Assembly (NCBI RefSeq): GCF_005818865.1
Contig: NZ_VBRY01000009.1
Coordinates: 62,001 to 126,000, forward strand
Direction of reading: 5' to 3'
Source: Mariprofundus erugo
GTDB lineage: Bacteria; Pseudomonadota; Zetaproteobacteria; Mariprofundales; Mariprofundaceae
Length of the DNA stretch: 64,000 nucleotides
A model generated the notes under the pieces. It saw only the letters and a program-made list of their open reading frames with translations, had not been told where the DNA came from and did not search any database. Numbering within the stretch: position 1 is the stretch's first letter; each line of letters starts with the position of its first letter. The position numbers and the translations under genes were made by a program. This document shows positions 8,523 to 18,147 of the stretch, one piece after another.

Positions 8523-8554
8523 TACCATCCGCAAGATACCATCATCTTACCATC
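8523..8554. repeat. Three direct TACCATC heptamers upstream of the integrase
   Basis: TACCATC occurs at 8523, 8537 and 8548 with spacings of 14 and 11 bases. The inverted form GATGGTA lies at 8484 inside the start region, and more copies lie at 8370-8396. Spacing near one helical turn suggests binding sites for the integrase arm domain or an excisionase. They lie between the integrase start and the groESL terminator, where one att half-site would be expected. Confidence 0.5.
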
Positions 8555-8596
8555 AGCAGCATACAATACGGTGCCGACTCACGCAACACCATGAAA

Positions 8597-8629
8597 CAAA
8601 AAACCCCGAAAACACAAGGCTTCCGGGGT
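8597..8629 (-). terminator. Intrinsic terminator of groESL
   Basis: Read on the minus strand, an ACCCCGGAA arm pairs with TTCGGGGT-type sequence (one bulged base), followed by a run of six T. It lies 34 bases after the groEL stop codon and separates groESL from the integrase. Confidence 0.85.
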
Positions 8630-8662
8630 CTCTTGCAACCTAATGAAAAAGGTTATGGACGA

Positions 8663-10381
<1,719 letters not shown>

Positions 10382-10386
10382 TCAGC

Positions 10387-10406
10387 AAGCCGCGCTGATG
10401 CGGCTT
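10387..10406 (-). other. Hairpin in the groES-groEL spacer
   Basis: A perfect 7-bp stem (AAGCCGC/GCGGCTT) with a 6-base loop lies in the 143-base gap between groES and groEL. It lacks a T-tract, so it is more likely an mRNA stability or processing element than a terminator. Confidence 0.45.
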
Positions 10407-10440
10407 CCTCGCAGAGGCACATCACCTCCGCCATCGATGA

Positions 10441-10737
10441 TCAGGACTCGATCACACCCAGGATGTCGTCTTCACGCATCATCAGGAACGCTTCGCCGTC
10501 AAGTTTGATCTCGGTACCTGCGTACTTCGAGAAGATCACCTTGTCACCAGCGGTCACATCCAGCGGACGAACTTCGCCGTTCTCCAGAATTTTGCCTTTA
10601 CCAGCGGAAATCACTACGCCTTCAAGCGGCTTTTCCTTGGCAGAATCCGGGATAATGATACCGCCCGCGGACTTCTCTTCCTCGTCCAAACGGCGGACAA
10701 TAACTCGGTCATGCAAAGGACGGACTGTAGTTGCCAT
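10441..10737 (-). CDS. groES: Co-chaperonin GroES (10 kDa)
   Basis: The 98-residue GroES caps the GroEL ring. It shows the family N-terminus ([20 protein letters not shown]), the mobile-loop region [13 protein letters not shown] and the end DDILGVIES. An AGGAGAAAC Shine-Dalgarno lies just upstream of the ATG. It is the promoter-proximal gene of the groESL operon, preceded by a sigma-32-like promoter. Confidence 0.99.
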   Translation of the reverse strand: MATTVRPLHDRVIVRRLDEEEKSAGGIIIPDSAKEKPLEGVVISAGKGKILENGEVRPLDVTAGDKVIFSKYAGTEIKLDGEAFLMMREDDILGVIES

Positions 10738-10806
10738 CGATGTTTCTCCTTATTTGTTGTTCATAAACTGTGAGCTTGGAAACGGTTCAAACCGATTCCA
10801 GCCCCT

Positions 10807-10834
10807 TGTGGGGACAATGAAAAAACGTTTCAAC
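10807..10834 (-). promoter_or_regulatory. Sigma-32-like heat-shock promoter of groESL
   Basis: On the minus strand, GTTGAAAC (10827-10834) is followed after about 13 bases by CCCCACA (10807-10813). This resembles the sigma-32 pattern CTTGAAA-N11-16-CCCATnT. It lies about 70 bases before the groES start. No CIRCE inverted repeat is visible, so control by the alternative sigma factor rather than HrcA is the better guess. Confidence 0.6.
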
Positions 10835-10903
10835 CCCCCTGATGCAGATTTTTTTCACATCTGCGACAAACAGACACAGCCGCTGCCATGCCCATCAGCC
10901 CGG

Positions 10904-12316
10904 TTACCCGCTGATCAGCCGGGCACGGCAGGTTCTCCCTTTCAGTTTGCCGCCATCCAGTTTGGCAAGCGCCGCCGCTACAACCGCCCTGGCCACAGCC
11001 ACATAGGCCCGGTTATCGTGCATATAAATCTTGCCCACCTGTACACCGCTAATACCACCGTCACCGGTGAGCGCCCCCAGAATATCTCCCGGTCGAATTT
11101 TCTGTTTTTTTCCGGCACCGATTTGCAAGGTTGCCATTTTCGGCTGCATCACCGGCCGTTGCAGTACAGACCGTGGCGGCAATGCCTCATCGACAATCGT
11201 TCGCGCCAGACAATCCTCCAGCTGTACAATGCGCAAACCATCACGTTCACTATAGAGCGTGCAGGCAAAACCCTGACTGCCCGCCCGTCCGCTGCGTCCG
11301 ATCCTGTGTACATGCAGCTCACTGTCCTGGGCAAGGTGATAATTTATCACCGCATCGAGCGCATCGATATCCAGACCACGGGCTGCCACATCGGTCGCCA
11401 CGAGAATAGAGACACTCTTATTGGCAAAGCGAACCAACGTCTGATCGCGATCCCGTTGCTCCAGCTCCCCCGTCAGGACCAGGGCACTAAAACCGTGGCG
11501 AACCAGCTCATCCGTCACCTCACCAACCTCACGTCTGGTATTGCAAAAAACCACCGTCGATTCAGGCCTGTGCTCCAACAGCAGCAGACGCAGGGCAAGC
11601 ATGCGCTCCGTTTCATCAGCCACCTTGTAAAAATGCTGGCGAATACTGCTGTGATCATGAGTGGACTCGACCCGGACCTGCACAGGGTCGCGCATAATCC
11701 GCCCGGCAATCGATTGAATCTGCGCGGGAAAGGTGGCACTGAACAGCAGTGTCTGCCGCGCACGCGGTGTCTGCGCAATAATGACATCCAGCGCTGACTG
11801 AAATCCCATCTCCAGCATGCGATCCGCCTCATCCAGCACCAGCACTGACAAACGATCAAGCTTCAGTGTGCCGCGACCAAGGTGATCCTCAATACGGCCG
11901 GGCGTACCGACAATGATATGCGCCCCATGCTCCAGCGAAGCGATCTGTGCCCGGAGCGGCATGCCGCCACACAGTGTCAGCACCTTGATATTGGCCAGCC
12001 TGCGAGCAAGTTTGCGCAGCTCATTGGCCACCTGATCGGCCAGCTCGCGGGTCGGACAGAGAACCAGGGCCTGCACTTGCGAACGCCCTGCATCAAGTCT
12101 GCTTAACAGACCAAGACCGAAGGCTGCGGTTTTTCCCGAGCCAGTCTTCCCCTGCGCAATAAGGTCCTTGCCGGCAAGCATATGCGGCAGGCTTTCCGCC
12201 TGTATCGGCGTCATGCTTTCATAACCGATCGAAACAAGATTATGCAGCAGATCAGGGTGCAGAGGGAGAGTAGAAAATGGCAATTGATTCAATGAATGAT
12301 CCTGTACGAATGTCAC
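10904..12316 (-). CDS. dbpA: DEAD-box RNA helicase DbpA
   Basis: This 470-residue ATP-dependent RNA helicase should act in large ribosomal subunit assembly. Motifs in order are the Q-motif region, Walker A AQGKTGSGKT near 54-63, PTRELADQ, DEAD at 162-165, SAT at 193-195 and HRIGRSGRAG. The C-terminal domain (about 398-470; GDILGALTGDGGISGVQVGK) is the DbpA RNA-recognition fold that targets 23S rRNA hairpin 92, which separates it from RhlE or SrmB. The apparent start is GTG at 12316 with no strong Shine-Dalgarno. It stands alone, on the same strand as groESL. Confidence 0.93.
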   Translation of the reverse strand: MTFVQDHSLNQLPFSTLPLHPDLLHNLVSIGYESMTPIQAESLPHMLAGKDLIAQGKTGSGKTAAFGLGLLSRLDAGRSQVQALVLCPTRELADQVANELRKLARRLANIKVLTLCGGMPLRAQIASLEHGAHIIVGTPGRIEDHLGRGTLKLDRLSVLVLDEADRMLEMGFQSALDVIIAQTPRARQTLLFSATFPAQIQSIAGRIMRDPVQVRVESTHDHSSIRQHFYKVADETERMLALRLLLLEHRPESTVVFCNTRREVGEVTDELVRHGFSALVLTGELEQRDRDQTLVRFANKSVSILVATDVAARGLDIDALDAVINYHLAQDSELHVHRIGRSGRAGSQGFACTLYSERDGLRIVQLEDCLARTIVDEALPPRSVLQRPVMQPKMATLQIGAGKKQKIRPGDILGALTGDGGISGVQVGKIYMHDNRAYVAVARAVVAAALAKLDGGKLKGRTCRARLISG

Positions 12317-12423
12317 ATGGGCCCGAGGCCTGTGCAGAGCCCGAACGGTGCGTCAACGCGTGAGCGGCCGGACTTTACTGCCATCGGCATACAATAGATA
12401 TGCAGCGCCGCAACAGCCTTGCC

Positions 12424-12939
12424 CTACGAGCGCGCCTCAGGCATCAGCTTGTCCCATGCCGAGCCGCCGGCTTCAGCCGTGGAGGCACGATACTTCATCT
12501 GCATGCCCGTGAGCAAATTGCGCAGCACCTGATCCTTGCACTCACGATAATGCCTGTGGTCAGGCCGGCGGAAAAATGCACTGAGCTCATGCCGACCCAG
12601 CCGCATCCCGGCCAGCGCCAGCAATGCCAGCATATCTTCCTCTTTCAGATCGAGTGCGATCTTCAGCTTCCGGATAATGATGTTGTTGTTCAATTGCTGT
12701 TCAGGCACGGCCTGCGCCCCCTCTTTCTTACCGCGCCGGTCATGGATCAAACCATTGAGAAAGATGGCCAGCTCACAGTCGCTGAGTGACTGAAAGGCCG
12801 GATCCTCGTCCTTTTTCAACCAGTCGCTGATCCGGGCGCGCGTTACGGCCTGATCAGCCAGGGCGAACAGGGCCATCATTTTTTCATCATCAAAATCAAA
12901 GGCAAAGCGGATGCGACGGAATATATCGTTATTGGTCAT
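12424..12939 (-). CDS. YehS-like DUF1456 family protein
   Basis: The 171-residue protein contains two copies of the DUF1456 unit. The first begins NDIFRRIRFAFDFDDEKMMA near residue 3, and the second is IIIRKLKIALDLKEEDMLAL, roughly 85 residues later. Each continues into a helical segment with ISDWLKK or LSAFFRR. The biochemical role of the family is unknown. The start is set at MTNNDIF (12939), since the five upstream codons are not conserved in the family. It is divergent from the creatininase-family gene. Confidence 0.88.
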   Translation of the reverse strand: MTNNDIFRRIRFAFDFDDEKMMALFALADQAVTRARISDWLKKDEDPAFQSLSDCELAIFLNGLIHDRRGKKEGAQAVPEQQLNNNIIIRKLKIALDLKEEDMLALLALAGMRLGRHELSAFFRRPDHRHYRECKDQVLRNLLTGMQMKYRASTAEAGGSAWDKLMPEARS

Positions 12940-13025
12940 TGCCAACTGTAACACGGCTTTTCACCATAGCCCATCAGCACTGTTTATGTCACGATGCGAA
13001 CCATCACAAACCAATGGAGATACAG

Positions 13026-13769
13026 ATGCAGCTGGCACTGAGCACATGGCAGGAAGTCGAGACTTATCTCGGCCACTCAACCGGGATTGTGATTCCGATC
13101 GGCTCCACCGAGCAACACGGACCGAACGGACTGATCGGCACCGATGCCATCTGCCCGTCACGCATTGCCAGCGGCATGGCCGAAAAACAGCCGCTGTTGA
13201 TTGCCCCGACCATCAGTTACGGCATGTCACAACATCATATGGCCTTTGCCGGCACCATCACCCTGCGCCCTTCGACACTGATCCGGGTCGTGATCGACAT
13301 TGTAACCTCGCTGCACCGCCATGGTTTCACCCATTTTTACTTCATCAATGGCCATGGCGGCAATATTGCGCCGGTGACGACCGCCTTCTCGGAGATTTAT
13401 GCAGCCATTGAGGGGCATCCGTCGCACCCGCTCTGCTGCCGACTGGCCAACTGGTGGCGCAATGACGCCATCACCACACTGGCCCGTGAGCTTTATGGTG
13501 ATGCCGAAGGCTATCACGCCACGGTCAGCGAGGTGGCCCTGAGTTATTTTGCCCATCCGGAAGCTGTGAAACAGGTATCCATGCAGCCGGAGGTGGCACC
13601 TGTCGGCGAGATTTATCATGCCGCTGATTTCCGTGAAAAGTTCCCCGATGGCCGCATCGGCTCCAACCCCGCCCTTGCCACCGTCGAAGATGGTGAGCGT
13701 TTTTACCAGCTGGCCGTCGATGCACTCGCTGAGGATTACCGGCACTTTATCAGCCATGGCGCGCAATGA
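13026..13769 (+). CDS. Creatininase-family amidohydrolase
   Basis: The 247-residue protein has the creatininase fold signature: GSTEQHGPNGLIGTD at about 26-40 (Glu29, His31, Asp40 as metal ligands) and NGHGGN near residue 109. Members hydrolyse cyclic amides such as creatinine or act in cofactor synthesis such as that of mycofactocin, so the substrate cannot be named. A GGAG Shine-Dalgarno 7 bases before the ATG at 13026 decides the start over upstream in-frame ATGs. It overlaps the next small gene by 4 bases. Confidence 0.88.
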   Translation: MQLALSTWQEVETYLGHSTGIVIPIGSTEQHGPNGLIGTDAICPSRIASGMAEKQPLLIAPTISYGMSQHHMAFAGTITLRPSTLIRVVIDIVTSLHRHGFTHFYFINGHGGNIAPVTTAFSEIYAAIEGHPSHPLCCRLANWWRNDAITTLARELYGDAEGYHATVSEVALSYFAHPEAVKQVSMQPEVAPVGEIYHAADFREKFPDGRIGSNPALATVEDGERFYQLAVDALAEDYRHFISHGAQ

Positions 13770-13990
13770 AGTGGCTGGATGAACTTCCCTATCCGGCCCT
13801 GATCGCGATGGCGATCCTGATGGCACTGCTGCCATTCGAGCCGGAACCGCACCTGAGCGAAAAACTGCGCATGCTGGCAACGGGAGTATTGAGCCGTCCA
13901 ATCGATATTTTTGACCTGCTCTGGCACCTGCTGCCAACCATACTGATCGGAGTGAAGTTATTTCGCGCCCGCCGCAGCAAACGTGTATGA
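13766..13990 (+). CDS. Small membrane protein (RND-transporter-like annotation family)
   Basis: The 74-residue product has two predicted membrane segments, LIAMAILMALLPF and LLWHLLPTILIGVKLF, joined by a conserved-looking loop (PHLSEKLRMLATG, then RPIDIFDLL). Similar small proteins are often annotated as RND transporter pieces, but it is far too short to be a pump. The ATG overlaps the stop of the creatininase-family gene (ATGA), so it is translationally coupled to it. Confidence 0.75.
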   Translation: MKWLDELPYPALIAMAILMALLPFEPEPHLSEKLRMLATGVLSRPIDIFDLLWHLLPTILIGVKLFRARRSKRV

Positions 13991-14172
13991 GCGGCTGGGG
14001 CTGCCCGCATGAACAGGAGGGAGCATGTCAGCGTGTCCCCGGCAAGGCCTGTGACCCAGGCATGAAAGGGTGCACACTATTCGGGCGCTTCACCTTCAGC
14101 TCGGCCGATAAAAATATCTCACGCCGCCTTCAGAAAAATGAGACTGCCGCTGAAAAAGAGTCAAAGGACTAA
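13987..14172 (+). CDS. Small cysteine-rich conserved protein
   Basis: The 61-residue product has five cysteines: GCPHEQEGACQRV, then KACDPGMKGCTLFGRF. The arrangement suggests a metal-binding knuckle, and I recall the GCPHE...C...PGMKGC pattern from small uncharacterised proteobacterial proteins. The ATG overlaps the preceding stop (ATGA), making a three-gene coupled chain with the creatininase and the small membrane protein. Function unknown. Confidence 0.7.
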   Translation: MSGWGCPHEQEGACQRVPGKACDPGMKGCTLFGRFTFSSADKNISRRLQKNETAAEKESKD

Positions 14173-14429
14173 CTCTCAAGCTGCGCCCTGCCCCGCAATT
14201 TATACCAGAGGCCTTTCATTCCGGCCTTGAAAGCCAGGTAAAAGGGGCGCCCAAGCAACAGCAGACTGACGTAAAAACAGAGCTCGGAAACGACCAGCAC
14301 AGCGGTCGTCCATGCCGCAATCGTGGCGCCATCCGCATCCGCTATAAACGGCAGCAACGGAATCACTCCCCAGAGCATCCACGAGAAACAGAACAGCCCC
14401 AGTCCGGCCAGTCGTTTAAAGCGTTGCAA
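14169..14429 (-). CDS. Small membrane protein, transporter-suffix type
   Basis: The 86-residue protein has two hydrophobic helices (LGLFCFSWMLWGVIPLLPF and a second around AWTTAVLVVSELCFYVSLLL) followed by a basic tail GRPFYLAFKAGMKGLWYKLR. This matches a small family annotated as transporter suffix domain proteins. It converges with the cysteine-rich gene (4-base overlap of the ends) and lies just downstream of thiI on the same strand. Function unknown. Confidence 0.7.
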   Translation of the reverse strand: MQRFKRLAGLGLFCFSWMLWGVIPLLPFIADADGATIAAWTTAVLVVSELCFYVSLLLLGRPFYLAFKAGMKGLWYKLRGRAQLES

Positions 14430-14440
14430 CAGTGCTCCGG

Positions 14441-15616
14441 TTATCCGGCCTGATCGATCTCACGACCGGAATCAAAGCGTACAATACGGGTCTCATAGTC
14501 GAGCCCCTCAACCGGCAGCATCGACTCATACTCAGCCACACGATCGCGTTTGCCATTCGTTTCCGGATGCTTGGCAATCAGGAAAGAGCAGATATCGCAA
14601 TAATCCTCAATCGATATTTCATAGGTGCCGATGCGGCGGGCAAGGGCAATAATCTCCTCCTTGTCCATACCGATCAGTGGCGGCAGCAGCGGCAGGTCGG
14701 AGGCATCATAAATGGCATTGATATTGGCCAGCGTCTGACTGGCAACCTGACCCAGTGAATCACCGGTCACCAGCGCCTGAGCCCGCTGCGTATGGGCAAT
14801 TTTGGCCGCCGAGCGAATCATCTGACGTTTATAGATAATCATGCGATATTCGGCCGGAACAAGGGCAATTGCATGACGCTGGAACTCTTCAAGGTCGATC
14901 AGATAAAGGGTTGTAGCGCCCTGATAGAGAGATAGCTGGCGCGCCAGATCCCTGATCTTGGCAAAGTCACGATTGATGGTGCTGTTATAAAGGTGCACAA
15001 GCACCACTTCCATACCGCGCTTCATCATGGTGTAGGCGGCCACAGGTGAATCAATACCGCCGGAAAAAAGGACAACACCACGTCCGGATGAACCGACCGG
15101 CAGGCCACCGATACCAACCCGTTTACGGGTATAGATATAGGCCGCCTTTGCCCCCACCTCGACACGCACATCTATTTCAGCCTCATGCAGACTGACACGG
15201 AGGTTCAGGTGGTGTTTCAGGTAACCGCCAATCTCGTAATTCAATTCCGGCGATGTCATCGGATAGGCTTTATTGCCGCGCCGGCAGCTGACACGGAATG
15301 GCCGGCCGGCAACATCCTTGCCATACGCAGCTTCCACCGCCTCCACCGCCGCCTGCTGCATCGCCTCAAGCTCCAGCGGGCTCTCATGCACCAGCGAAAA
15401 ATTGCGAATACCGGGGGTCAGGGCCACCAGATCAAGCAGCGCATCGGAAACCTCGTGCACATCCGCCAGCATGCGCCCGTGTTCACGATGGAGACCATTG
15501 CGTTTGAGCTGGTCACCGAGAACACGCCTGATATTGCGCGCCATGCGATTTTCAAAACTGCTGCGATTCTTGCCCTTGAGAGACATCTCGCCAAAATGAA
15601 AAAGTATCTTAGCCAT
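14441..15616 (-). CDS. thiI: tRNA 4-thiouridine synthase ThiI (no rhodanese domain)
   Basis: The 391-residue enzyme adenylates U8 of tRNA for 4-thiouridine formation and can feed thiazole synthesis. An N-terminal ferredoxin-like region and THUMP domain (about 1-165) lead to the PP-loop FSGGIDSPVAAY. It ends near the ThiI/AANH core and lacks the C-terminal rhodanese domain of the E. coli enzyme, so sulfur must be delivered another way. I choose the ATG at 15616 (MAKILFHFGEMSLKGKN), the normal family start, over a longer frame to 15823. Confidence 0.93.
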   Translation of the reverse strand: MAKILFHFGEMSLKGKNRSSFENRMARNIRRVLGDQLKRNGLHREHGRMLADVHEVSDALLDLVALTPGIRNFSLVHESPLELEAMQQAAVEAVEAAYGKDVAGRPFRVSCRRGNKAYPMTSPELNYEIGGYLKHHLNLRVSLHEAEIDVRVEVGAKAAYIYTRKRVGIGGLPVGSSGRGVVLFSGGIDSPVAAYTMMKRGMEVVLVHLYNSTINRDFAKIRDLARQLSLYQGATTLYLIDLEEFQRHAIALVPAEYRMIIYKRQMIRSAAKIAHTQRAQALVTGDSLGQVASQTLANINAIYDASDLPLLPPLIGMDKEEIIALARRIGTYEISIEDYCDICSFLIAKHPETNGKRDRVAEYESMLPVEGLDYETRIVRFDSGREIDQAG

Positions 15617-15803
15617 AGCCGGGAATCCTAGGGGGATGCCGGACTTATGCAATTCGCGATGATACAGATCGAAAAATGTATTTTTCCGCCAGCTACTGCC
15701 CCGCACAGCCGGGATCAGCCCGCTTTCACTGCCCGCCTGCGCCACAGCCCTGCATGCCGGACCAGCCAGCAACGACCGGGCCAAAAAACATGCACGACCC
15801 GCA

Positions 15804-15837
15804 TAAAAAAACACCGCCGGCACAATGGCCGGCGGTG
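15804..15837 (-). terminator. Intrinsic terminator of earP-efp
   Basis: A perfect 10-bp stem (CACCGCCGGC/GCCGGCGGTG) with a 6-base loop is followed on the minus strand by seven T. It sits 44 bases downstream of the efp stop codon. Confidence 0.93.
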
Positions 15838-15880
15838 GAAACAGCTCACCTGAACAGGCAAGCGTATGCTGACAGTGAAC

Positions 15881-16435
15881 TCAGGCGCGACGGCGATATT
15901 CACCGGTGCGGGTATCGATTTCGATCTTGTCACCGATATTGCAGAAATCAGCCACTGAAATTTCCATACCGGAAGCAAGCCGGGCCATCTTCATCACCTT
16001 ACCGGTGGTATCACCACGCGCGGAAGGTTCGGTATACACAATTTCACGCACAACAACATGCGGCATATTCACAGCAATCGCACGGTCGTTGTAGAAAACG
16101 ACTTCGCACTCCATCTCGTCCTCGAGATAGTTGAGCGCATCACCCATGCTCTCCTTCTCGATTTCATACTGGTTATACTCACCGTCCATAAAGACATACA
16201 TCGGATCGGCATAGTAGGAATAAGTGACTGCCTTGTTTTCCAGCAGCACCACTTCGAACTTGTCATCAGCCCTGTAAACCGCTTCGCTTGGCGCCTCGGT
16301 CAGCAGATTTTTCATCTTCATTTTTACAACAGATGCATTACGACCGGATTTGTTGAACTCCGCCTTCAATACAACCATCGGGTCACTACCGACCATAATC
16401 ACGTTGCCTGCGCGAACTTCCTGTGCAGTTTTCAT
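15881..16435 (-). CDS. efp: Elongation factor P, arginine-type
   Basis: The 184-residue EF-P relieves ribosome stalling at polyproline stretches. The tip of domain I reads [10 protein letters not shown], placing Arg at position 32 where E. coli has a lysine. Arg32 is the residue rhamnosylated by EarP in pseudomonads and Neisseria, and earP is the gene immediately upstream (3 bases between them). The Shine-Dalgarno GAGAGGTGG is inside the end of earP, indicating coupling. A strong terminator follows. The enzymes making dTDP-rhamnose are not in this window. Confidence 0.97.
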   Translation of the reverse strand: MKTAQEVRAGNVIMVGSDPMVVLKAEFNKSGRNASVVKMKMKNLLTEAPSEAVYRADDKFEVVLLENKAVTYSYYADPMYVFMDGEYNQYEIEKESMGDALNYLEDEMECEVVFYNDRAIAVNMPHVVVREIVYTEPSARGDTTGKVMKMARLASGMEISVADFCNIGDKIEIDTRTGEYRRRA

Positions 16436-16438
16436 TTC

Positions 16439-17632
16439 TTAACCACCTCTCAAGTTAGGTGCCGCACTGTCCATGATCTGTCGGGAAAAATCCACCAGAT
16501 TCGCGGCCAGGCTGCCGCCACCATCCTCACAGAGATGGCTGCACCACTGCCCCGCATGGGCATGCAGACGAGGCCATGCACCCATATACTGCTGCCATAG
16601 CGGGCCCGCCCCGCAACCACGATTCCAGGCTTCCATCAAATGCCGCACCAACATGGCATCGTCATGCGATAACAACGCACAATAACGGTCGATAAACGCC
16701 TCCAGCTTGGGCCAGTGAGCCATGTCCTGCTGCGGATAAATATGCCAGAGCATCGGTTTCGCCGCCCACTGGGCCCGCACCATCGAATCCTCACCACGCA
16801 CAAAGTTAAGATCGCATAGCCACAACAGCTGGTCATATTGCTGCTGGGAAACAAATGGAAGCACCTGCACCTCCAGCATTCCGCGCACATAGCGTGAACC
16901 GGCTGCAGCTGCAGCGTCACCAAACCATGCTGCCACCTGCGGCAACACCCGTCCCTCCGGCACCAGACAGAGCATGCGTTGAGTGCCACCGGCCCACACC
17001 TCGAAAAGCTCGGGAACATTGCCATTTTCATAGCAGAACAGTGACACGATCATGGTATCGGGATCAGGAGCAAGCATGCCCAGAGAGTGCCAGAAGCGGC
17101 TCTTCGCCCCGACATCCGGGCAAAAGGCATCGCGGCGAGCCAGCAAACCGGACTCCAGCAACAGACCGCCCGTAGCCGGCACAAAGCCGGGAAAGTAAAA
17201 GTATCGGATCATCGCACGCACCGGCGACGGCAAACCGTGGCACCCTTCCACCCAGGATTCGGCACTGAGATATTCAAGATTGATCCAGACAGGAGGTGAT
17301 GTTTCCATCGCCTGCAGATAGCTGGCGGGAAGCTGACAACCGAACCCCTCGATCACCACCGTCGCGGGTTGCACCCCGGCAAACGACTGCGACCAGTGAC
17401 ACACCTGCACCCCGCAGCACCACTGCAGCGCTGCCTGTGCATCTGCCGATGGATGCAGGCGGACAAAACTGGCCAGGTCATCCACCCACAGACGAACGGA
17501 GAGGCCGTATTCACCCGCCAGCTGACGGGCCAGACGCCAGCAAACACCGATATCGCCATAGTTGTCGATCACGTTACAAAAGATATCCCAGCTTGGGGGG
17601 GAGGTGATGATGATGGCCGGTTGTGATGACAT
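16439..17632 (-). CDS. earP: EF-P arginine rhamnosyltransferase EarP
   Basis: This 397-residue GT-B enzyme (DUF2331 family) transfers rhamnose from dTDP-rhamnose to Arg32 of EF-P. The N-terminal signature WDIFCNVIDNYGDIGVCWRL carries the conserved aspartates, and RGEDSMVRAQWAAKPMLW near residue 275 is the nucleotide-sugar binding region with Arg, Asp and Ser in place. It is followed 3 bases later by an arginine-type efp, an independent confirmation of the call. Length is normal for the family. Confidence 0.95.
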   Translation of the reverse strand: MSSQPAIIITSPPSWDIFCNVIDNYGDIGVCWRLARQLAGEYGLSVRLWVDDLASFVRLHPSADAQAALQWCCGVQVCHWSQSFAGVQPATVVIEGFGCQLPASYLQAMETSPPVWINLEYLSAESWVEGCHGLPSPVRAMIRYFYFPGFVPATGGLLLESGLLARRDAFCPDVGAKSRFWHSLGMLAPDPDTMIVSLFCYENGNVPELFEVWAGGTQRMLCLVPEGRVLPQVAAWFGDAAAAAGSRYVRGMLEVQVLPFVSQQQYDQLLWLCDLNFVRGEDSMVRAQWAAKPMLWHIYPQQDMAHWPKLEAFIDRYCALLSHDDAMLVRHLMEAWNRGCGAGPLWQQYMGAWPRLHAHAGQWCSHLCEDGGGSLAANLVDFSRQIMDSAAPNLRGG

Positions 17633-17701
17633 CGATATACACTCGCACGAGATAGCGGAAGCGCCCGTTCCCAGTCTGCATTCAAGCCTGTCGCGGACAA
17701 T

Positions 17702-17739
17702 AAAAAAGCCGGCAAACCCAGGGTTTGCCGGCTTTTTTT
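17702..17739. terminator. Bidirectional intrinsic terminator after tRNA-Asn
   Basis: A perfect 13-bp stem (AGCCGGCAAACCC with its complement) with a 1-base spacer at the centre is flanked by T-runs on both strands. It ends tRNA transcription and shields earP. Confidence 0.93.
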
Positions 17740-17744
17740 CAAGA

Positions 17745-17820
17745 TGGCTCCCCGGGCCGGATTCGAACCAGCGACAGGGTGATTAACAGTCACCTGCTCT
17801 ACCTGCTGAGCTACCGGGGA
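17745..17820 (-). tRNA. tRNA-Asn (anticodon GTT)
   Basis: The minus-strand sequence folds as a tRNA. The 7-bp acceptor stem is TCCCCGG/CCGGGGA, the D-loop region is TAGCTCAGCAGGTAGAGCA, and the anticodon loop is CTGTTAAT with GTT in the centre. The T-loop is GGTTCGAATCC. Discriminator G and an encoded CCA end follow. The gene is 76 nt including CCA. Confidence 0.97.
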
Positions 17821-18147
17821 ACAACGTGGCGCGAACCGTAAGGATGAGTTCATACGCTGTCAACACCCTTTTGCAGAATCATTTCTGCATCAACTGTTCA
17901 GGACGGTACACCACCTGCATTTCTGTTGCGCTAAGGCGGTAACATCGCCAATATACATGGTTGTATATCTTATACAGGGCCTGCCCGGTCAGCCACTGAT
18001 TCGCCGGAATGAGCCCTGTCCCGCAACCGGAAGCTTCCACCCGATTGAAGACCCCGTCAGGTAAAGCTGGCACAGGGCTTGCGAGCCTGGTGCAGGGTAT
18101 ACGGCAATCCGGCGTGTCATCATATGCAGGGAGGGAGGAGAATAGCT
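17821..18147. other. Intergenic region between tRNA-Asn and the kinase gene
   Basis: This 327-base gap holds the tRNA promoter at its left end and the kinase ribosome-binding site (GAGGGAGGAG) at its right end. A minus-strand open frame at 17879-18073 has no ribosome-binding site or recognisable family. Nothing else is seen. Confidence 0.6.
17835..17863 (-). promoter_or_regulatory. Promoter of tRNA-Asn
   Basis: A consensus -35 TTGACA (17858-17863 on the minus strand) is followed after 17 bases by TACGGT (17835-17840). A G+C-rich discriminator of the kind seen at stringently controlled stable-RNA promoters comes next. The start would lie about 8 bases upstream of the tRNA. Confidence 0.65.

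Noticed and set aside
10845-10865. GCAGA/TCTGC inverted repeat downstream of dbpA as a terminator
   Set aside because: The A/T run is in the loop rather than after the stem, so it does not have terminator form on either strand.
10738-10903. CIRCE operator upstream of groES
   Set aside because: The TTAGCACTC-N9-GAGTGCTAA inverted repeat is absent; a sigma-32-like promoter fits better.
17879-18073. 64-residue minus-strand frame upstream of the kinase
   Set aside because: No ribosome-binding site, no recognisable family, and located in an intergenic region with a tRNA promoter.
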